A stretch of DNA of 64,000 bases from Alphaproteobacteria bacterium (GCA_025924715.1 JAICHV010000015.1:1-64000), one strand, 5' to 3'; numbered from the stretch's first letter, positions 25,950-35,078 are shown. Notes: a model not told the origin generated them from the letters alone. Numbers and translations are program-made.

Positions 25950-26179
25950 TGCGACTCACCCTCAAATCGAGGGGTAGTCCGGCAGCCAAACGTCCGGGAT
26001 GCAAGACCATCCTAGGGCCGGTGGCAGGATCGGTCCGGCAGAGCTTCCCAGCGCCCCTAGAAAGCCCCCGGAGCCCGCCCACCGTCCGCGCTAAGCTCCC
26101 GTCGGACCTTCATTTTTGCCCTTGTGCGCTTCTATAATTCTCTCTAACGTCCGTTTGAGAGATTTATAGGGACCCTCAA

Positions 26180-26893
26180 ATGTTAAAGATGGCTGAGCGA
26201 GTGGTGGTTTACCGGCGCACTTCGACCCGGAAACAGCACCTTGGCCTGGATGCCCAGGAGGCCGACATAGCCCGCTATCTGGCTGCGACTGGAGCACAGC
26301 GCATCGCCACGTTTGAAGAGCAGGAGTCCGGAAAGGTCCGGTCCAGTGACCGCCCAGAACTCGCCAAAGCCATCGCGGAGTGCCGGGCAATGCAGGCAAC
26401 TCTCTTATGCGGCAAAGTGGATAGGATGGGGCGGCGCCGAGCCGATATGCTGACCTTGATTGGCGAATCCGGCGTGCGGGTCGCTTTTGCCGATGAACCC
26501 CACGCCTCGTCCCTGAGCATCGGCGTGAAGGCGGTCGTGGCACACGAAGAGGGCGAGGCGATCTCCGCCAGAACGAAGGCTGCATTGGCCGCTGCCAAGG
26601 CCAAGGGCGTCAAGCTTGGTAATCCGCTCGGAGCCAAGACGTTCGAAACCTATCGTGCTGCTGACAAGGCAAAAGGGGGCGCCGGAAACACTGCGGCCAC
26701 CGAAGGGGCAAAACGCGCCGCCGACCAGTTCGCCGCAAACCTGCGCCCCAAAATCGCGACCCTGCTCGCAAGCGGCATGAGCAATGCCCAGATCGCTGCC
26801 GACCTGAACGCCAAAGGCGTGCCGACCAGGCGCCCCGGTGCGAAATGGTACGAGATGAGCGTCAAGAACCTTCGCGCGAGGCTTGGCCTTTAA
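26180..26893 (+). CDS. serine recombinase (resolvase/invertase family)
   Basis: The 237-residue protein starts with the resolvase catalytic domain: VVYRRTSTRKQ with the active serine, LDAQEADI, a FEEQESGK loop and KVDRMGRR. The C-terminal part includes a helix-turn-helix (MSNAQIAADLNAKGVPTRRPGAKWYEMSVKNLRARL). It can cut and rejoin DNA through a serine-phosphate link. The catalytic arginines are present. Its role may be resolution or inversion within the island; a partner site was not identified. A TATAAT at 26133-26138 lies upstream. Confidence 0.88.
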   Translation: MLKMAERVVVYRRTSTRKQHLGLDAQEADIARYLAATGAQRIATFEEQESGKVRSSDRPELAKAIAECRAMQATLLCGKVDRMGRRRADMLTLIGESGVRVAFADEPHASSLSIGVKAVVAHEEGEAISARTKAALAAAKAKGVKLGNPLGAKTFETYRAADKAKGGAGNTAATEGAKRAADQFAANLRPKIATLLASGMSNAQIAADLNAKGVPTRRPGAKWYEMSVKNLRARLGL

Positions 26894-26927
26894 TCCACAA
26901 TCGCATCCGGACGTTTAGGGTTTGATT

Positions 26928-27382
26928 TCAGCGGTACATCCGACCGCCATTCATCATGTTTTTGAAACCAACGACCTGCAAGTCTAGCAACTCCGAATAC
27001 CATCTCTGCTTGATCTCCATATCCTCTGCCAACTTTTTGGTATCGCACTTGTCAGCGGGTCCCTTTCCCAACAGGAACCTCCAAGCCCGGTATTTCTTTT
27101 TCTGGTCTTCCGATTCGACCCCATTCCTCAGCAATTTCGGGCCGGTCAACAAATCGAGAAAGCGATCTTCGCCGTCAATGCCAAGATCGACGTGGCAGGC
27201 AGTCTTGTGCAGGGCGGAAAAAGCAACGCCCATCGTATAGTTGGAAATAGTGTTGCTGTACTTCTTCCAATCAGACGGAGAGAGGTACTGGCGCCAAATC
27301 ATAGGGTCAGAAGCCCCGCTGGCCTGGGCCAATGCCAGCGAACCCACCATTAAGCCAAAAAAGCAGCCGCAACTCGTCTCAT
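26928..27382 (-). pseudogene. exported protein of unknown function, signal peptide shifted out of frame
   Basis: The body (ending GGRMYR) is a polar protein of about 150 residues with IWRQYLSPSDWKKYSNTIS and two cysteines. The best start is the ATG at 27382, which has GGAAGGA 5 bases upstream, but it reads MRRVAAAFLA and stops. If the run of six T (27357-27362) had seven, it would read MRRVAAAFFGLMVGSLALAQ and on into the body, a perfect signal peptide ending AQA. So this is a frameshifted gene, a phase-variable one, or a sequencing error. I do not recognise the family. Confidence 0.55.
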
Positions 27383-27468
27383 GTAATTCCTTCCTTTTGC
27401 TCCCAAAATGGGAGCATCCGGAACAGTCGCTACCAAGGGGCCGACAAGGCTTCAAGGGCGGCGTTTCG

Positions 27469-27726
27469 ATGCAGCGGAAGTGGGTCCGATCCTCCAGCTA
27501 CCGCCAGGTGATCGGCAGGATCAGGGCTGCCCGTTGGCAAACGGGCATGTCGCAGCGGGCCTTGGCAACGAAGCTAGGCAAGCCTCCGAGCTGGGTCGCG
27601 AAGATCGAACAAATGGAGCGCCGCCTTGATGTCGTCGAGTTTGTTGCTATCGCCCGCGCGCTTGGCCTCAACGAGGCCAGATTCCTGCAAGAGATCGCTT
27701 TGTCGTTACGAAAGCTCGACTTTTGA
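27469..27726 (+). CDS. XRE-family helix-turn-helix protein
   Basis: The 85-residue protein is a single Cro/CI-type domain: IGRIRAARWQTGMSQRALAT, then KLGKPPSWVAKIEQMERRLD and VEFVAIARALGL. It should bind DNA as a dimer and act as a repressor of the island or as an antitoxin; no toxin is next to it. The frame extends upstream to 27241 over the divergent exported gene, so the ATG at 27469 is preferred. Confidence 0.75.
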   Translation: MQRKWVRSSSYRQVIGRIRAARWQTGMSQRALATKLGKPPSWVAKIEQMERRLDVVEFVAIARALGLNEARFLQEIALSLRKLDF

Positions 27727-27788
27727 GCGAAGGTCGAAGTCTGGGAAAAACTTTCATCTTGGCACCCTGGTCGAGCCATATTTTTTTG

Positions 27789-28083
27789 GTCTAAGGATTT
27801 TTCCCTTAGACAGCGGCACCTAATTGACCCCCCATCAAACCTGTACAATTTTCCCGGACTTAAACGTCGATTTCCCTTAGACCCCTTGCTATTAGAACCA
27901 ATCACCCCATGTTTGCAGTGACTTAAAATAGGTGCGGTTTTCAGGGTTCATATGGTTTTGCCTAATTTTTCCATCTTGCCCGGCAGTCTGCCCGCCCCTC
28001 GTTACGGTCTCAACCTGCACTCACCACGATTTATCGGTCGCGGTCCCCAGTTCAATGGGTGAGAGGTTGCCAAGGTCTAAGGG
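27789..28083. repeat. repeated 9-mer CCCTTAGAC/GTCTAAGGG, candidate Rep-binding or origin region
   Basis: The stretch between the XRE gene and rep (27727-28086) has no gene but holds four copies of one 9-mer in both orientations: 27789-27796 (8 of 9, inverted), 27803-27811, 27874-27882 and 28075-28083 (inverted). The first two form a hairpin with a 7-nt loop (27789-27811). The last overlaps the ribosome-binding site of the Rep gene. The region is also richer in A+T than its flanks. This resembles an origin plus autoregulatory site for a Rep protein. Confidence 0.45.
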
Positions 28084-28086
28084 CGC

Positions 28087-29346
28087 ATGAAGCGAAAGAA
28101 CCCCACCCGCCGTGCAGAGGCGAAGCCTCACCATGACGCCTTTACGCGATGGTGGATCGAGTCCTTTGGCCGGCTCCCTTCGCCAGATGAGGTCCGCACC
28201 ATCAAGCCTATTGCGGAGCGCCGGAAACTTCTGATTCCGGAAAACCGCTATACGGAGACGGTCCAGGGCGACCTACTCGCTCGGGGAGACCCAGAAGCCG
28301 GAATCAAGCCGTTCGACCCCGAAGCCGAACTAGCCGCAGCCGCAGCCCGGGGCGTCGATATTTCAGGCGACCCCCACTTTTTGGAACAGACCCGGCTCGT
28401 GAAGATCGGCAAGGACCGCCTCCGGCGCAAAATCCCGCGCCCTTTCGATCGCAAGGCCCTAGCGCGGGCGAAGAGCTCCAAGCGGGAAAAGGAGCTTCGC
28501 CGCGCCAAGCCCAAGGCGAAGGCCGCTAAGGCCAAGACAACCAAGAAGGTCCGTTCCAAAGTTCGACGATCCTCCTCCGCCCGGAACGAGGCGCGAGATC
28601 GGAAAATTATCCCAGAAATCCTGGACTTTCTGGAGGTCGGTGTGGAGGTGCGACTTACCAGGAAGAGGGCTGATCTAGTTCCCCCCTCCCGGAAATCTCT
28701 TCCGACACCCAAATCAACTCATGGAAGATCGACGACCCACGATCCCATGATTTGGTTGCCTCATTGGGAGAAGGCCAGTCTTCCACTTCGTGCTATGGCT
28801 ATGGGCATAGCCGCCGGACAACAGGGCGCGGTCAGCTTCACCCTCCACCTTGGCAAAAGCGGGATGGCTTATGGGCAAGGGGTTGGGGAATGGCACTTTG
28901 CCCGGCGCCTCTATCGTCGCATCACTGACGCCCTTAAGTCCGGGTGTCCCTCGAAGGGACTGGCGATACCTGATCTGGCCTTCTTTGTGGAGCAGGGTGA
29001 AGGGGAGCGTCCTCATCTTCATGGGTTCATCCACGCCCCAGCGTTGAAGAAGCAGCAACGGGTCATTCGGAACATCCTCCTTAATGCTGTGGGCAGGGAT
29101 TGGAAGCCCAGGGGACGCGACCGCACGCAACTGGAGATCAAAGCGATGTACGAGCCGATCGGTTGGATCGAGTACATCGCCAAGTTCTGCGAAGTAACGC
29201 GCTCCAAGATCGGGGACAATATCTTCGCTTGCAGCCAGCGCGTCACCCGCGATGGACGCTCCTGGTACAAGCGCGCACGGCAGAGCCATGACCTCCTGCT
29301 GCCGGGAGGCGCAGTTGCCGTCTCCGGACGCATCTCCAAGCCCTGA
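28087..29346 (+). CDS. HUH-endonuclease Rep-like protein
   Basis: The 419-residue protein has a variable N-terminal half with a very basic linker (about residues 110-170) and a C-terminal domain resembling rolling-circle initiators: VSFTLHLGKSG, the HUH motif PHLHGFIH (about 310-316) and a tyrosine segment IGWIEYIAKF (near 362). Such enzymes nick one strand and stay bound through the tyrosine. It may replicate the excised island or act as a minimal relaxase. AAGGG, part of a repeated 9-mer, precedes the ATG. Confidence 0.65.
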   Translation: MKRKNPTRRAEAKPHHDAFTRWWIESFGRLPSPDEVRTIKPIAERRKLLIPENRYTETVQGDLLARGDPEAGIKPFDPEAELAAAAARGVDISGDPHFLEQTRLVKIGKDRLRRKIPRPFDRKALARAKSSKREKELRRAKPKAKAAKAKTTKKVRSKVRRSSSARNEARDRKIIPEILDFLEVGVEVRLTRKRADLVPPSRKSLPTPKSTHGRSTTHDPMIWLPHWEKASLPLRAMAMGIAAGQQGAVSFTLHLGKSGMAYGQGVGEWHFARRLYRRITDALKSGCPSKGLAIPDLAFFVEQGEGERPHLHGFIHAPALKKQQRVIRNILLNAVGRDWKPRGRDRTQLEIKAMYEPIGWIEYIAKFCEVTRSKIGDNIFACSQRVTRDGRSWYKRARQSHDLLLPGGAVAVSGRISKP

Positions 29347-29561
29347 AATCAGGTCCCCGAGCAGAGCAACGACAGCCATCCGCTCCCATTTCGGGAGCGA
29401 CTTTGAATTTCGAGCCAAAAATCCTGAGCGTTTCCGGGAAAAAATGCCTCCGACTTTCCCAAGAGACAAGCGCGTGTTTGTGCCCTAAATAGTTTGCCGC
29501 GTTCGCAACCAAGCGATCCGGCCCTCCGGTGAAGCTCCTGCGAAGCAGAAAGGAGCCGCCG

Positions 29562-29657
29562 ATGACCGCCAATATTCAAATCGTTATCGCTCGTCGGCTC
29601 GCCCTCTCATGTGGCGTCGGGGCCACGCTGCCCTGTGGCTCGCAGGTCGAGCAATGA
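29562..29657 (+). CDS. 31-residue open frame coupled to the next gene
   Basis: The frame begins MTANIQIVIARRLALS and ends VEQ. It has a strong AAAGGAG site 6 bases upstream, and its stop overlaps the next start in an ATGA arrangement. These two features suggest translation, either as a small protein or as a leader that sets the rate of the downstream gene. The 215 bp before it (29347-29561) hold no supported gene. Confidence 0.4.
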   Translation: MTANIQIVIARRLALSCGVGATLPCGSQVEQ

Positions 29658-29956
29658 CAATTCGACTTGGGCAGGTAGAGCGTTCTCTCGCGGCACGCGG
29701 TGTTCCACTGATGTGGGCGAATGAGCAAGAAGCGGCTGTGCTTTCCGGAGTTGGTCCCGCCGAATTTCGTCAGAAAGTGAAGGAATGGGAAAAGAAGGGA
29801 TTTCCCCGAGTCACCAAGGAAAACAGGAAGCGGTACATTCCCGCCATAGTTGCGTTTTGGGCCACCCGCCATAACCTAACCACGGTTTCCCCGACCAATT
29901 TGCAAAACACGGATGACGACGATGACGATGACGTTGGAACGCCAAACTTTGGCTGA
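29654..29956 (+). CDS. excisionase-like small DNA-binding protein with acidic tail
   Basis: The 100-residue protein has a winged-helix-like centre (MWANEQEAAVLSGVGPAEFR, KKGFPRVTKENRKRYIP, AIVAFWATRH) as in recombination directionality factors, and it ends in an acidic run of seven aspartates. It overlaps the integrase gene by 44 bp, the usual place for an excisionase. The aspartate run comes from GAY repeats that in the next frame encode the MTTMTMT start of the integrase. Confidence 0.65.
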   Translation: MTIRLGQVERSLAARGVPLMWANEQEAAVLSGVGPAEFRQKVKEWEKKGFPRVTKENRKRYIPAIVAFWATRHNLTTVSPTNLQNTDDDDDDDVGTPNFG

Positions 29957-31196
29957 CAAAGCGAGCGGCTCACTTCCCACCGACCATGCTCTTTTCGCTC
30001 CTGGGCTGAAATGGCGTAAGCGGGTTGGCGGCAATGTTCCCATGTGGATTCCGCCGGGAACGGCGGTCAAAGCGGGCTATCGACCCAAAAGCCTGCCGCT
30101 AAACAAGCACGCGAGTCAGCACGAGCTTGCCGAGGCATGTCGCAAGCAATGGCAGGACCTACAGGATTGGCGGTCCGGCAAATCCAAGCCAGTGCGGTAC
30201 ACAATCGGATGGTTGATTGATCGCTATCTGAACGACCCGGCATCCCCATACCATCGCAGACTGAACCCCGAGTCACAGCAAAGCTATCGTTGGGAGTGCC
30301 AGCGCGTCCGACAAACGGTCGGAGACATGCGGCTCGATCCAAAGATTGAGAGAGGCGTGCAGGTACCTCGACGCACAGGCGCGGAATTCGAAACTTGGTT
30401 TTACCAGTGGGGCCATCCGCTTGGCAAAGCCCCAACACCGTCCCGCGCAACACACTGTATGGCGATGCTTCGGGCGCTTCTCAGCTACTATGTGACCATT
30501 GGCGGCCCGGGGGCACGAGAACTTCGAGAAATTCTTAAGGTAGCACGTTTCGATAAACCGGCTGCGAGACGTGTCGCCCCGACTTACGAGCAAGTAGACG
30601 CAATAGTGATCAAGGCGCTGGAACTTGGCTACCGTTCGATCGCCATTACCACGCTGGCACAGTTCGAATTCATGGAGCGCCGCACACATATAATCGGTAA
30701 GTGGCACGGCGATGCATGGGGTTATGGCTGGGTATGGGATGGCGACTTCAAGCTGGAGGGAAGAGTCGAAAGGGTAGGCATTACTCCCGATTGGCATATT
30801 CGTTATTTTCAAACGAAGAAGGGTGCAAACCTCCGCTATTACGACCTGAAATCAGTGCAGCGCCTTCTCGGCCTGATACAGCTTACGCCGAAAGAGAACC
30901 GCAGTGGCCCCATCATTATCTGCGAGGATACGGGTCAGCCTTGGTTGAAGCGCCGCTATCAGGAAAAATTTCGCGAAATTGCACGGGCGGCTGGCGTACC
31001 GGACGAAATCTGCAGCATGGACATGCGCGCAGGCGCAGCGACGGAAGCTGACGCGCTTCCGGAAGTCACTGATCGCATGTTTGACGATGCTGGAGGCTGG
31101 GCCGACCCCAACATGAAACACCGCTACCGGCGCCAGAAAGTGCGAGCAGCACAGAAGGTGGTTGAACTCCGCCAAGCGGCCCGCAGGGACCTCTAG
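29913..31196 (+). CDS. tyrosine recombinase / integrase (divergent)
   Basis: The 427-residue protein has an N-terminal arm/core-binding region (GWLIDRYLNDPASPYHRRL) and a C-terminal catalytic domain: MERRTHIIGKW (first arginine, near 255), the beta-hairpin lysine in TKKGANLRYYDLK, MDMRAGAATEA (second arginine; the usual histidine three residues earlier is methionine) and the nucleophile in KHRYRRQ. It would insert the island at tRNA-Leu. Start codons in MTTMTMT are equivalent and lack a strong ribosome-binding site, so translation may depend on the overlapping upstream gene. Confidence 0.85.
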   Translation: MTTMTMTLERQTLADKASGSLPTDHALFAPGLKWRKRVGGNVPMWIPPGTAVKAGYRPKSLPLNKHASQHELAEACRKQWQDLQDWRSGKSKPVRYTIGWLIDRYLNDPASPYHRRLNPESQQSYRWECQRVRQTVGDMRLDPKIERGVQVPRRTGAEFETWFYQWGHPLGKAPTPSRATHCMAMLRALLSYYVTIGGPGARELREILKVARFDKPAARRVAPTYEQVDAIVIKALELGYRSIAITTLAQFEFMERRTHIIGKWHGDAWGYGWVWDGDFKLEGRVERVGITPDWHIRYFQTKKGANLRYYDLKSVQRLLGLIQLTPKENRSGPIIICEDTGQPWLKRRYQEKFREIARAAGVPDEICSMDMRAGAATEADALPEVTDRMFDDAGGWADPNMKHRYRRQKVRAAQKVVELRQAARRDL

Positions 31197-31456
31197 TCGC
31201 TGTCGGCCTGGTTTCCCGCCCTGCGTTCGACTAGCGAGGTTAGATCGTTTCCCAATCGTCGCAACTCATCCAGCATGGCCTCGTGCGCGTTGCGATTGCT
31301 GGCCTCGACAAAAGCACCAAATAATGAGGCTCCGATGGGGCGGCTCAACTCCGGCTCCCTGTGAGTCAATTGCACTATCAGTGCAAATATAGCCTCGCGT
31401 AAGCCGTCAATTCGCGCTTCGAGCCGATGAATAGTCTCAAAGGTTTCTTCGTCCAT
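31193..31456 (-). CDS. small protein of unknown function
   Basis: The 87-residue protein is mostly helical and charged (MDEETFETIHRLEARIDGL, EAMLDELRRLGNDLTSLVER), probably coiled. The ATG has a GGAGGA site 6 bases upstream; the longer frame to 31600 has none. It is convergent with the integrase and overlaps its last 4 bases, and is the last gene before the tRNA. No family is recognised. Confidence 0.6.
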   Translation of the reverse strand: MDEETFETIHRLEARIDGLREAIFALIVQLTHREPELSRPIGASLFGAFVEASNRNAHEAMLDELRRLGNDLTSLVERRAGNQADSD

Positions 31457-31626
31457 CGGTGTCCTCCGCCCGCGCGTCGCAATGTAACGGGGTGGAGTAT
31501 GCGCGCTCCAACAGCCGAACAGGTTGCTAACAAGTAGAGAACGACGCGGAGAACGGATTTGGGGAACGTCGGGGAACGTGCCTTCAATGACACGCTCCAC
31601 ATTACTTCCAAGCTATTGATAATGCT

Positions 31627-31711
<85 letters not shown>

Positions 31712-31867
31712 CCGCCTGCCGGCGCGAACCGGCATGGGAGGGCGGTTTTAGGGTCGCCGCCCCCTCCCGTCAACCGCCGGTGCCGGGCCGGCGTTCCCGG
31801 CACAATTTGGCCCTTTGCGCCCCGCCCCGCATTGGCTAAACACAGGTCCTGGACAAGGGTTTGCCCG

Positions 31868-32818
31868 ATGGATGCACGGCTGGTGACGGTTTTCGGCGGG
31901 GCCGGCTTTCTGGGCCGCCACACAGTGCGCGCCCTGGCCAAGCAAGGCTGGCGCATCCGTGTCGCCTGCCGCCATCCCCATCGCGGCTTTTTCCTCCGGC
32001 CCCAGGGTCAGGTCGGCCAGATCGATGTCACCAAATGCTCCATCACCGATCCGGTTCAGGTCGCGGCCGCTCTCAAAGGCGCCGACGCGGCCGTCAATCT
32101 GGTCGGCGTCCTGGCCGGCGATTTTGAGAATATCCATATCGTCGGCGCGGAAACCATCGCCAAATCGGCGGCCCAGGCGGGCTTAAAATCCCTGGTCCAT
32201 GTCTCGGCCATCGGCGCCGACGCTGAGTCACGCTCGGTCTATGCACAGACCAAAGCCCAAGGCGAGGCGCGGGTGCGTGCCGCTTTCCCCGCCGCCACCA
32301 TCCTGCGGCCTTCGATCATGTTCGGGCCGGAAGACGATTTCTTCAACAAATTCGCCGGACTGGCGCGGTTCCTACCCGGTCTGCCGTTGATCGGCGGGGG
32401 CAAGACCCGCTTTCAGCCGGTTTTCGTGGGCGATGTCGCCGCCGCGGTTGCCAAGACGCTGGGCAGCGAGGCCGCGCGCGGACGCATCTATGAATTGGGC
32501 GGGCCCACCGTCTATTCCTTCCGCGATTTGCTTGCGATCGTGCTGCGCGAAACCGGGCGCAAGCGTTTGCTGCTGCCCCTGCCCTTCCCGCTCGCCATCC
32601 TCCAGGCGTTCTTCCTGCAATTCCTGCCCGGACCTTTGTTGACGCCCGATCAGGTCCGGCTGCTCAAAACCGACAATGTGGTCTCACCGACCGCGCTGGG
32701 GCTGGCCGATCTGGGCATCACGCCGACCACGGTGGAAGCGGAAGTGCCCTCTTATCTGTGGCGATTCCGCGCCAAGGGCGAATACGCCAACCTGGCGGCG
32801 GAAAAGAATCGCGCCTAG
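31868..32818 (+). CDS. NAD(P)-binding epimerase/NDUFA9-like protein
   Basis: The 316-residue atypical short-chain reductase has the dinucleotide motif TVFGGAGFLGRHTVRALAKQG near the N-terminus, a YxxxK-like pair (VYAQTKAQGE) and a C-terminal part with hydrophobic segments (LLLPLPFPLAILQAFFLQFL). This is the form of alphaproteobacterial relatives of the complex I subunit NDUFA9, which bind NAD(P)H. Whether it associates with complex I here is not shown. It is convergent with uppP and overlaps it by 4 bp. Confidence 0.82.
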   Translation: MDARLVTVFGGAGFLGRHTVRALAKQGWRIRVACRHPHRGFFLRPQGQVGQIDVTKCSITDPVQVAAALKGADAAVNLVGVLAGDFENIHIVGAETIAKSAAQAGLKSLVHVSAIGADAESRSVYAQTKAQGEARVRAAFPAATILRPSIMFGPEDDFFNKFAGLARFLPGLPLIGGGKTRFQPVFVGDVAAAVAKTLGSEAARGRIYELGGPTVYSFRDLLAIVLRETGRKRLLLPLPFPLAILQAFFLQFLPGPLLTPDQVRLLKTDNVVSPTALGLADLGITPTTVEAEVPSYLWRFRAKGEYANLAAEKNRA

Positions 32819-33621
32819 CCGAGATAAATCCAGGCGATCAGCGCCAAGCCGGCGGCGACGCGGTACCAGCCGAAGGGCCGAAGGCCATAGCGGCTGACGA
32901 TCACCAGGAATTGGCGGATCACCACAATGGCGACCAGGAACGAGACGACAAAGCCCACGGCAATGTCCACGCTTTGGCCGCGCCCCAGCGCCGCGCCTTC
33001 CTTGTAGAGCTGGTACACCGTGGCGCCCAACATGGTGGGTACCGCCAGATAAAAGGTGAATTTGGTGGCGGCGACGCGTTCCACGCCCAGCAGCTCGCCG
33101 CCCAGGATGGTGGCGCCCGAGCGCGAAATACCCGGCACCATGGCCGCGATCTGGCATAGCCCGATCTGCAGCGCCTTGGTCACGGGCAACCGGTAAGGGT
33201 CGGCATAGCGCGGCTTGGGGGCGATGCGCTCGAACAGCAAAATCAGCACCCCGCCGATGATCCAACTGGCGGCGATAAAGGGCATCGCCAAAGCCGGATT
33301 GAGCAAGACGCCGGAGATATAGCGGTAGAGCAAGGCGCCGATGACGGCCGAAGGCAGGAAGGCCACGATCACCCCCAGGGCGAAACGCCGGGCCTCGGCC
33401 GAGGACGGCAATTGCACCAGCGCCGTCCAGAACACATTGAAATACAGCACCACCACCGCCATCACGGCGCCCAGTTGGATGACGACGGTAAAGGAATCCC
33501 AGCCGGTGCCGAGTCCCAGCAAACGCTCCGCCACCAGCAGATGCGCCGTCGAGGATACGGGAATGAATTCGGTCAGGCCTTCGACAATACCAAGCAGAAT
33601 CGAAACCAATATGTCGTGCAT
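32815..33621 (-). CDS. uppP: undecaprenyl-diphosphatase
   Basis: The enzyme recycles undecaprenyl diphosphate to the phosphate form used as lipid carrier in wall synthesis. The 268-residue membrane protein has the two family motifs EGLTEFIPVSSTAHLL and PGISRSGATILGGELLGV with the catalytic glutamates, serines and arginine, and about eight helices. The ATG at 33621 fits the family N-terminus; the frame extends to 34011 over the next gene. It is divergent from mtgA, another peptidoglycan gene. Confidence 0.95.
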   Translation of the reverse strand: MHDILVSILLGIVEGLTEFIPVSSTAHLLVAERLLGLGTGWDSFTVVIQLGAVMAVVVLYFNVFWTALVQLPSSAEARRFALGVIVAFLPSAVIGALLYRYISGVLLNPALAMPFIAASWIIGGVLILLFERIAPKPRYADPYRLPVTKALQIGLCQIAAMVPGISRSGATILGGELLGVERVAATKFTFYLAVPTMLGATVYQLYKEGAALGRGQSVDIAVGFVVSFLVAIVVIRQFLVIVSRYGLRPFGWYRVAAGLALIAWIYLG

Positions 33622-33714
33622 GACCACCTGGGCTGAGGAAACGGGAGAAACACCTAACATCGCGCGGGTCCCACCGCCATCACGCAGCGCATAAGTTTTG
33701 GTATGGTTCCCCAC

Positions 33715-34410
33715 ATGAAAAAGGACAGAATCAGAGCGCGGGCACGGGACCTCGGACTGATCCTGTTTCTGCTGCTGGTGCCCGGGCCGGTGGTGGCCCT
33801 GCTGATCTTCCGCTTTCTGCCCATTCCGGTGACACCGCAGATGCTGTGGAGCTTCGCCGAGGGCAAGGGCCTGCACTATTCCTGGGCAGGCGAGGCGATT
33901 GCCCCCGTCCTGGGGCGGACCGTGCTGGGCTCGGAAGACCAGAATTTCTGCTCCCATGACGGGTTCGATTGGGAACAGATCGACAAGGCCGTTGCCGATC
34001 ATGCCCGCCATCCCAGGCGCCGGCTGCGCGGGGCTTCGACCATCAGCCAGCAGACCGCGCGCACTTTATTCCTGGGCTATCGCGGAGGCTGGGTTCGCAA
34101 GGGCTTAGAGGCCTATCTTACCGTGCTGGTTGAAGCGCTCTGGCCCAAGAAACGCATCCTGGAGGCCTATCTCAACCTGGTCGATTGGGGCCATGGCAAT
34201 TACGGGGTTGGAGCCGCGGCCCGCAGCTATTTCCACACCACGCCCGCCCGGCTGACAGCGATACAGGCGGCCCGGCTGGCCGCGGTGCTGCCGGATCCGG
34301 ACAAATGGAACGCTGCGGCGCCCGGGCCTTATGTCGCCGGCCGGGCGGGGTTCCTTATCGGCCAGGCCGCGGTGGTGCGCCGCGACGGATTGGATTTTTG
34401 CGTTCAGTAG
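33715..34410 (+). CDS. mtgA: monofunctional peptidoglycan glycosyltransferase
   Basis: The protein polymerises lipid II into glycan strands at the outer face of the inner membrane. The 231-residue sequence has an N-terminal anchor (LGLILFLLLVPGPVVALLIF), the catalytic GT51 motif EDQNFCSHDGFDW and the downstream GASTISQQTARTLFLG, then KKRILEAYLNLVDWGHGNYG. All are family hallmarks. The start may be 33703 or 33715. A GST gene follows 23 bp later. Confidence 0.92.
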   Translation: MKKDRIRARARDLGLILFLLLVPGPVVALLIFRFLPIPVTPQMLWSFAEGKGLHYSWAGEAIAPVLGRTVLGSEDQNFCSHDGFDWEQIDKAVADHARHPRRRLRGASTISQQTARTLFLGYRGGWVRKGLEAYLTVLVEALWPKKRILEAYLNLVDWGHGNYGVGAAARSYFHTTPARLTAIQAARLAAVLPDPDKWNAAAPGPYVAGRAGFLIGQAAVVRRDGLDFCVQ

Positions 34411-34433
34411 ATGGGTCTTCTAAAACCTCCCTC

Positions 34434-35078
34434 ATGCGCCGCTTGATCCATCTGATGTTGTCACCCAGCTGCCGCCTTGCCCGCCTGATGGTGGCGGAGA
34501 AACGCGTCGCCTGCGATCCGGTCCAGGCCGAAGACGGCCGCAATTGCTTGCCCGTCTTTGTCGATCTGGACGGCACCCGGGTCGAAGGTCTGTGGGCGAT
34601 CGTCGACCATCTGGAAAGCAACTATCCCGATAATCCGCTGGCCCCGGCTGATGATGGCGAACGCCGCGCCGCCTTGCGTTGGGTGGATTGGGCGATGGGG
34701 CCGTTTCATGAACAAGTCACCCAGCGCATCGTCTATGAAAAAGCCGGTCAGCGGTTCACCGGAGCGCCCGGCCGCCATGCGCCGGACATGAATGTGATTC
34801 GCGCCGGCCGTCAGGAATTGAAAACGGCGCTTTCCGCGATCGGCCAGGCGGTGGAAGCGCTGGGCAATCTGTCGGGCCGCACCGCCGCCTTGGGCGATCT
34901 GGCGGTCGCGGCGCATTTGTCGGCGCTGGATTATTTCGGCGAGGTGCCCTGGAACGACCATCCGGCGGCGGCGGAATGGTATGTGCGGCTCAAATCGCGG
35001 CCCAGCTTCCGCTCGCTGCTGGCCGACCGGGTTCCGGGCCAGCCGCCGGTGTCGCATTATGCCGAACTCGACTTCTGA
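34434..35078 (+). CDS. glutathione S-transferase family protein
   Basis: The 214-residue protein has a thioredoxin-like N-terminal domain ([35 protein letters not shown] with the glutathione-site proline and a possible serine/cysteine active residue) and a helical C-terminal domain ending [18 protein letters not shown]. The C-terminus is characteristic of a group of alphaproteobacterial GSTs commonly placed beside queG. The start at 34434 gives the full fold; the longer frame overlaps mtgA. Its end overlaps queG by 20 bp. Confidence 0.85.
   Translation: MRRLIHLMLSPSCRLARLMVAEKRVACDPVQAEDGRNCLPVFVDLDGTRVEGLWAIVDHLESNYPDNPLAPADDGERRAALRWVDWAMGPFHEQVTQRIVYEKAGQRFTGAPGRHAPDMNVIRAGRQELKTALSAIGQAVEALGNLSGRTAALGDLAVAAHLSALDYFGEVPWNDHPAAAEWYVRLKSRPSFRSLLADRVPGQPPVSHYAELDF

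Noticed and set aside
27498-27905. 135-codon minus-strand frame over the XRE gene
   Set aside because: It is antisense to a clear helix-turn-helix gene and contains repeated 9-mers that are better read as regulatory DNA.
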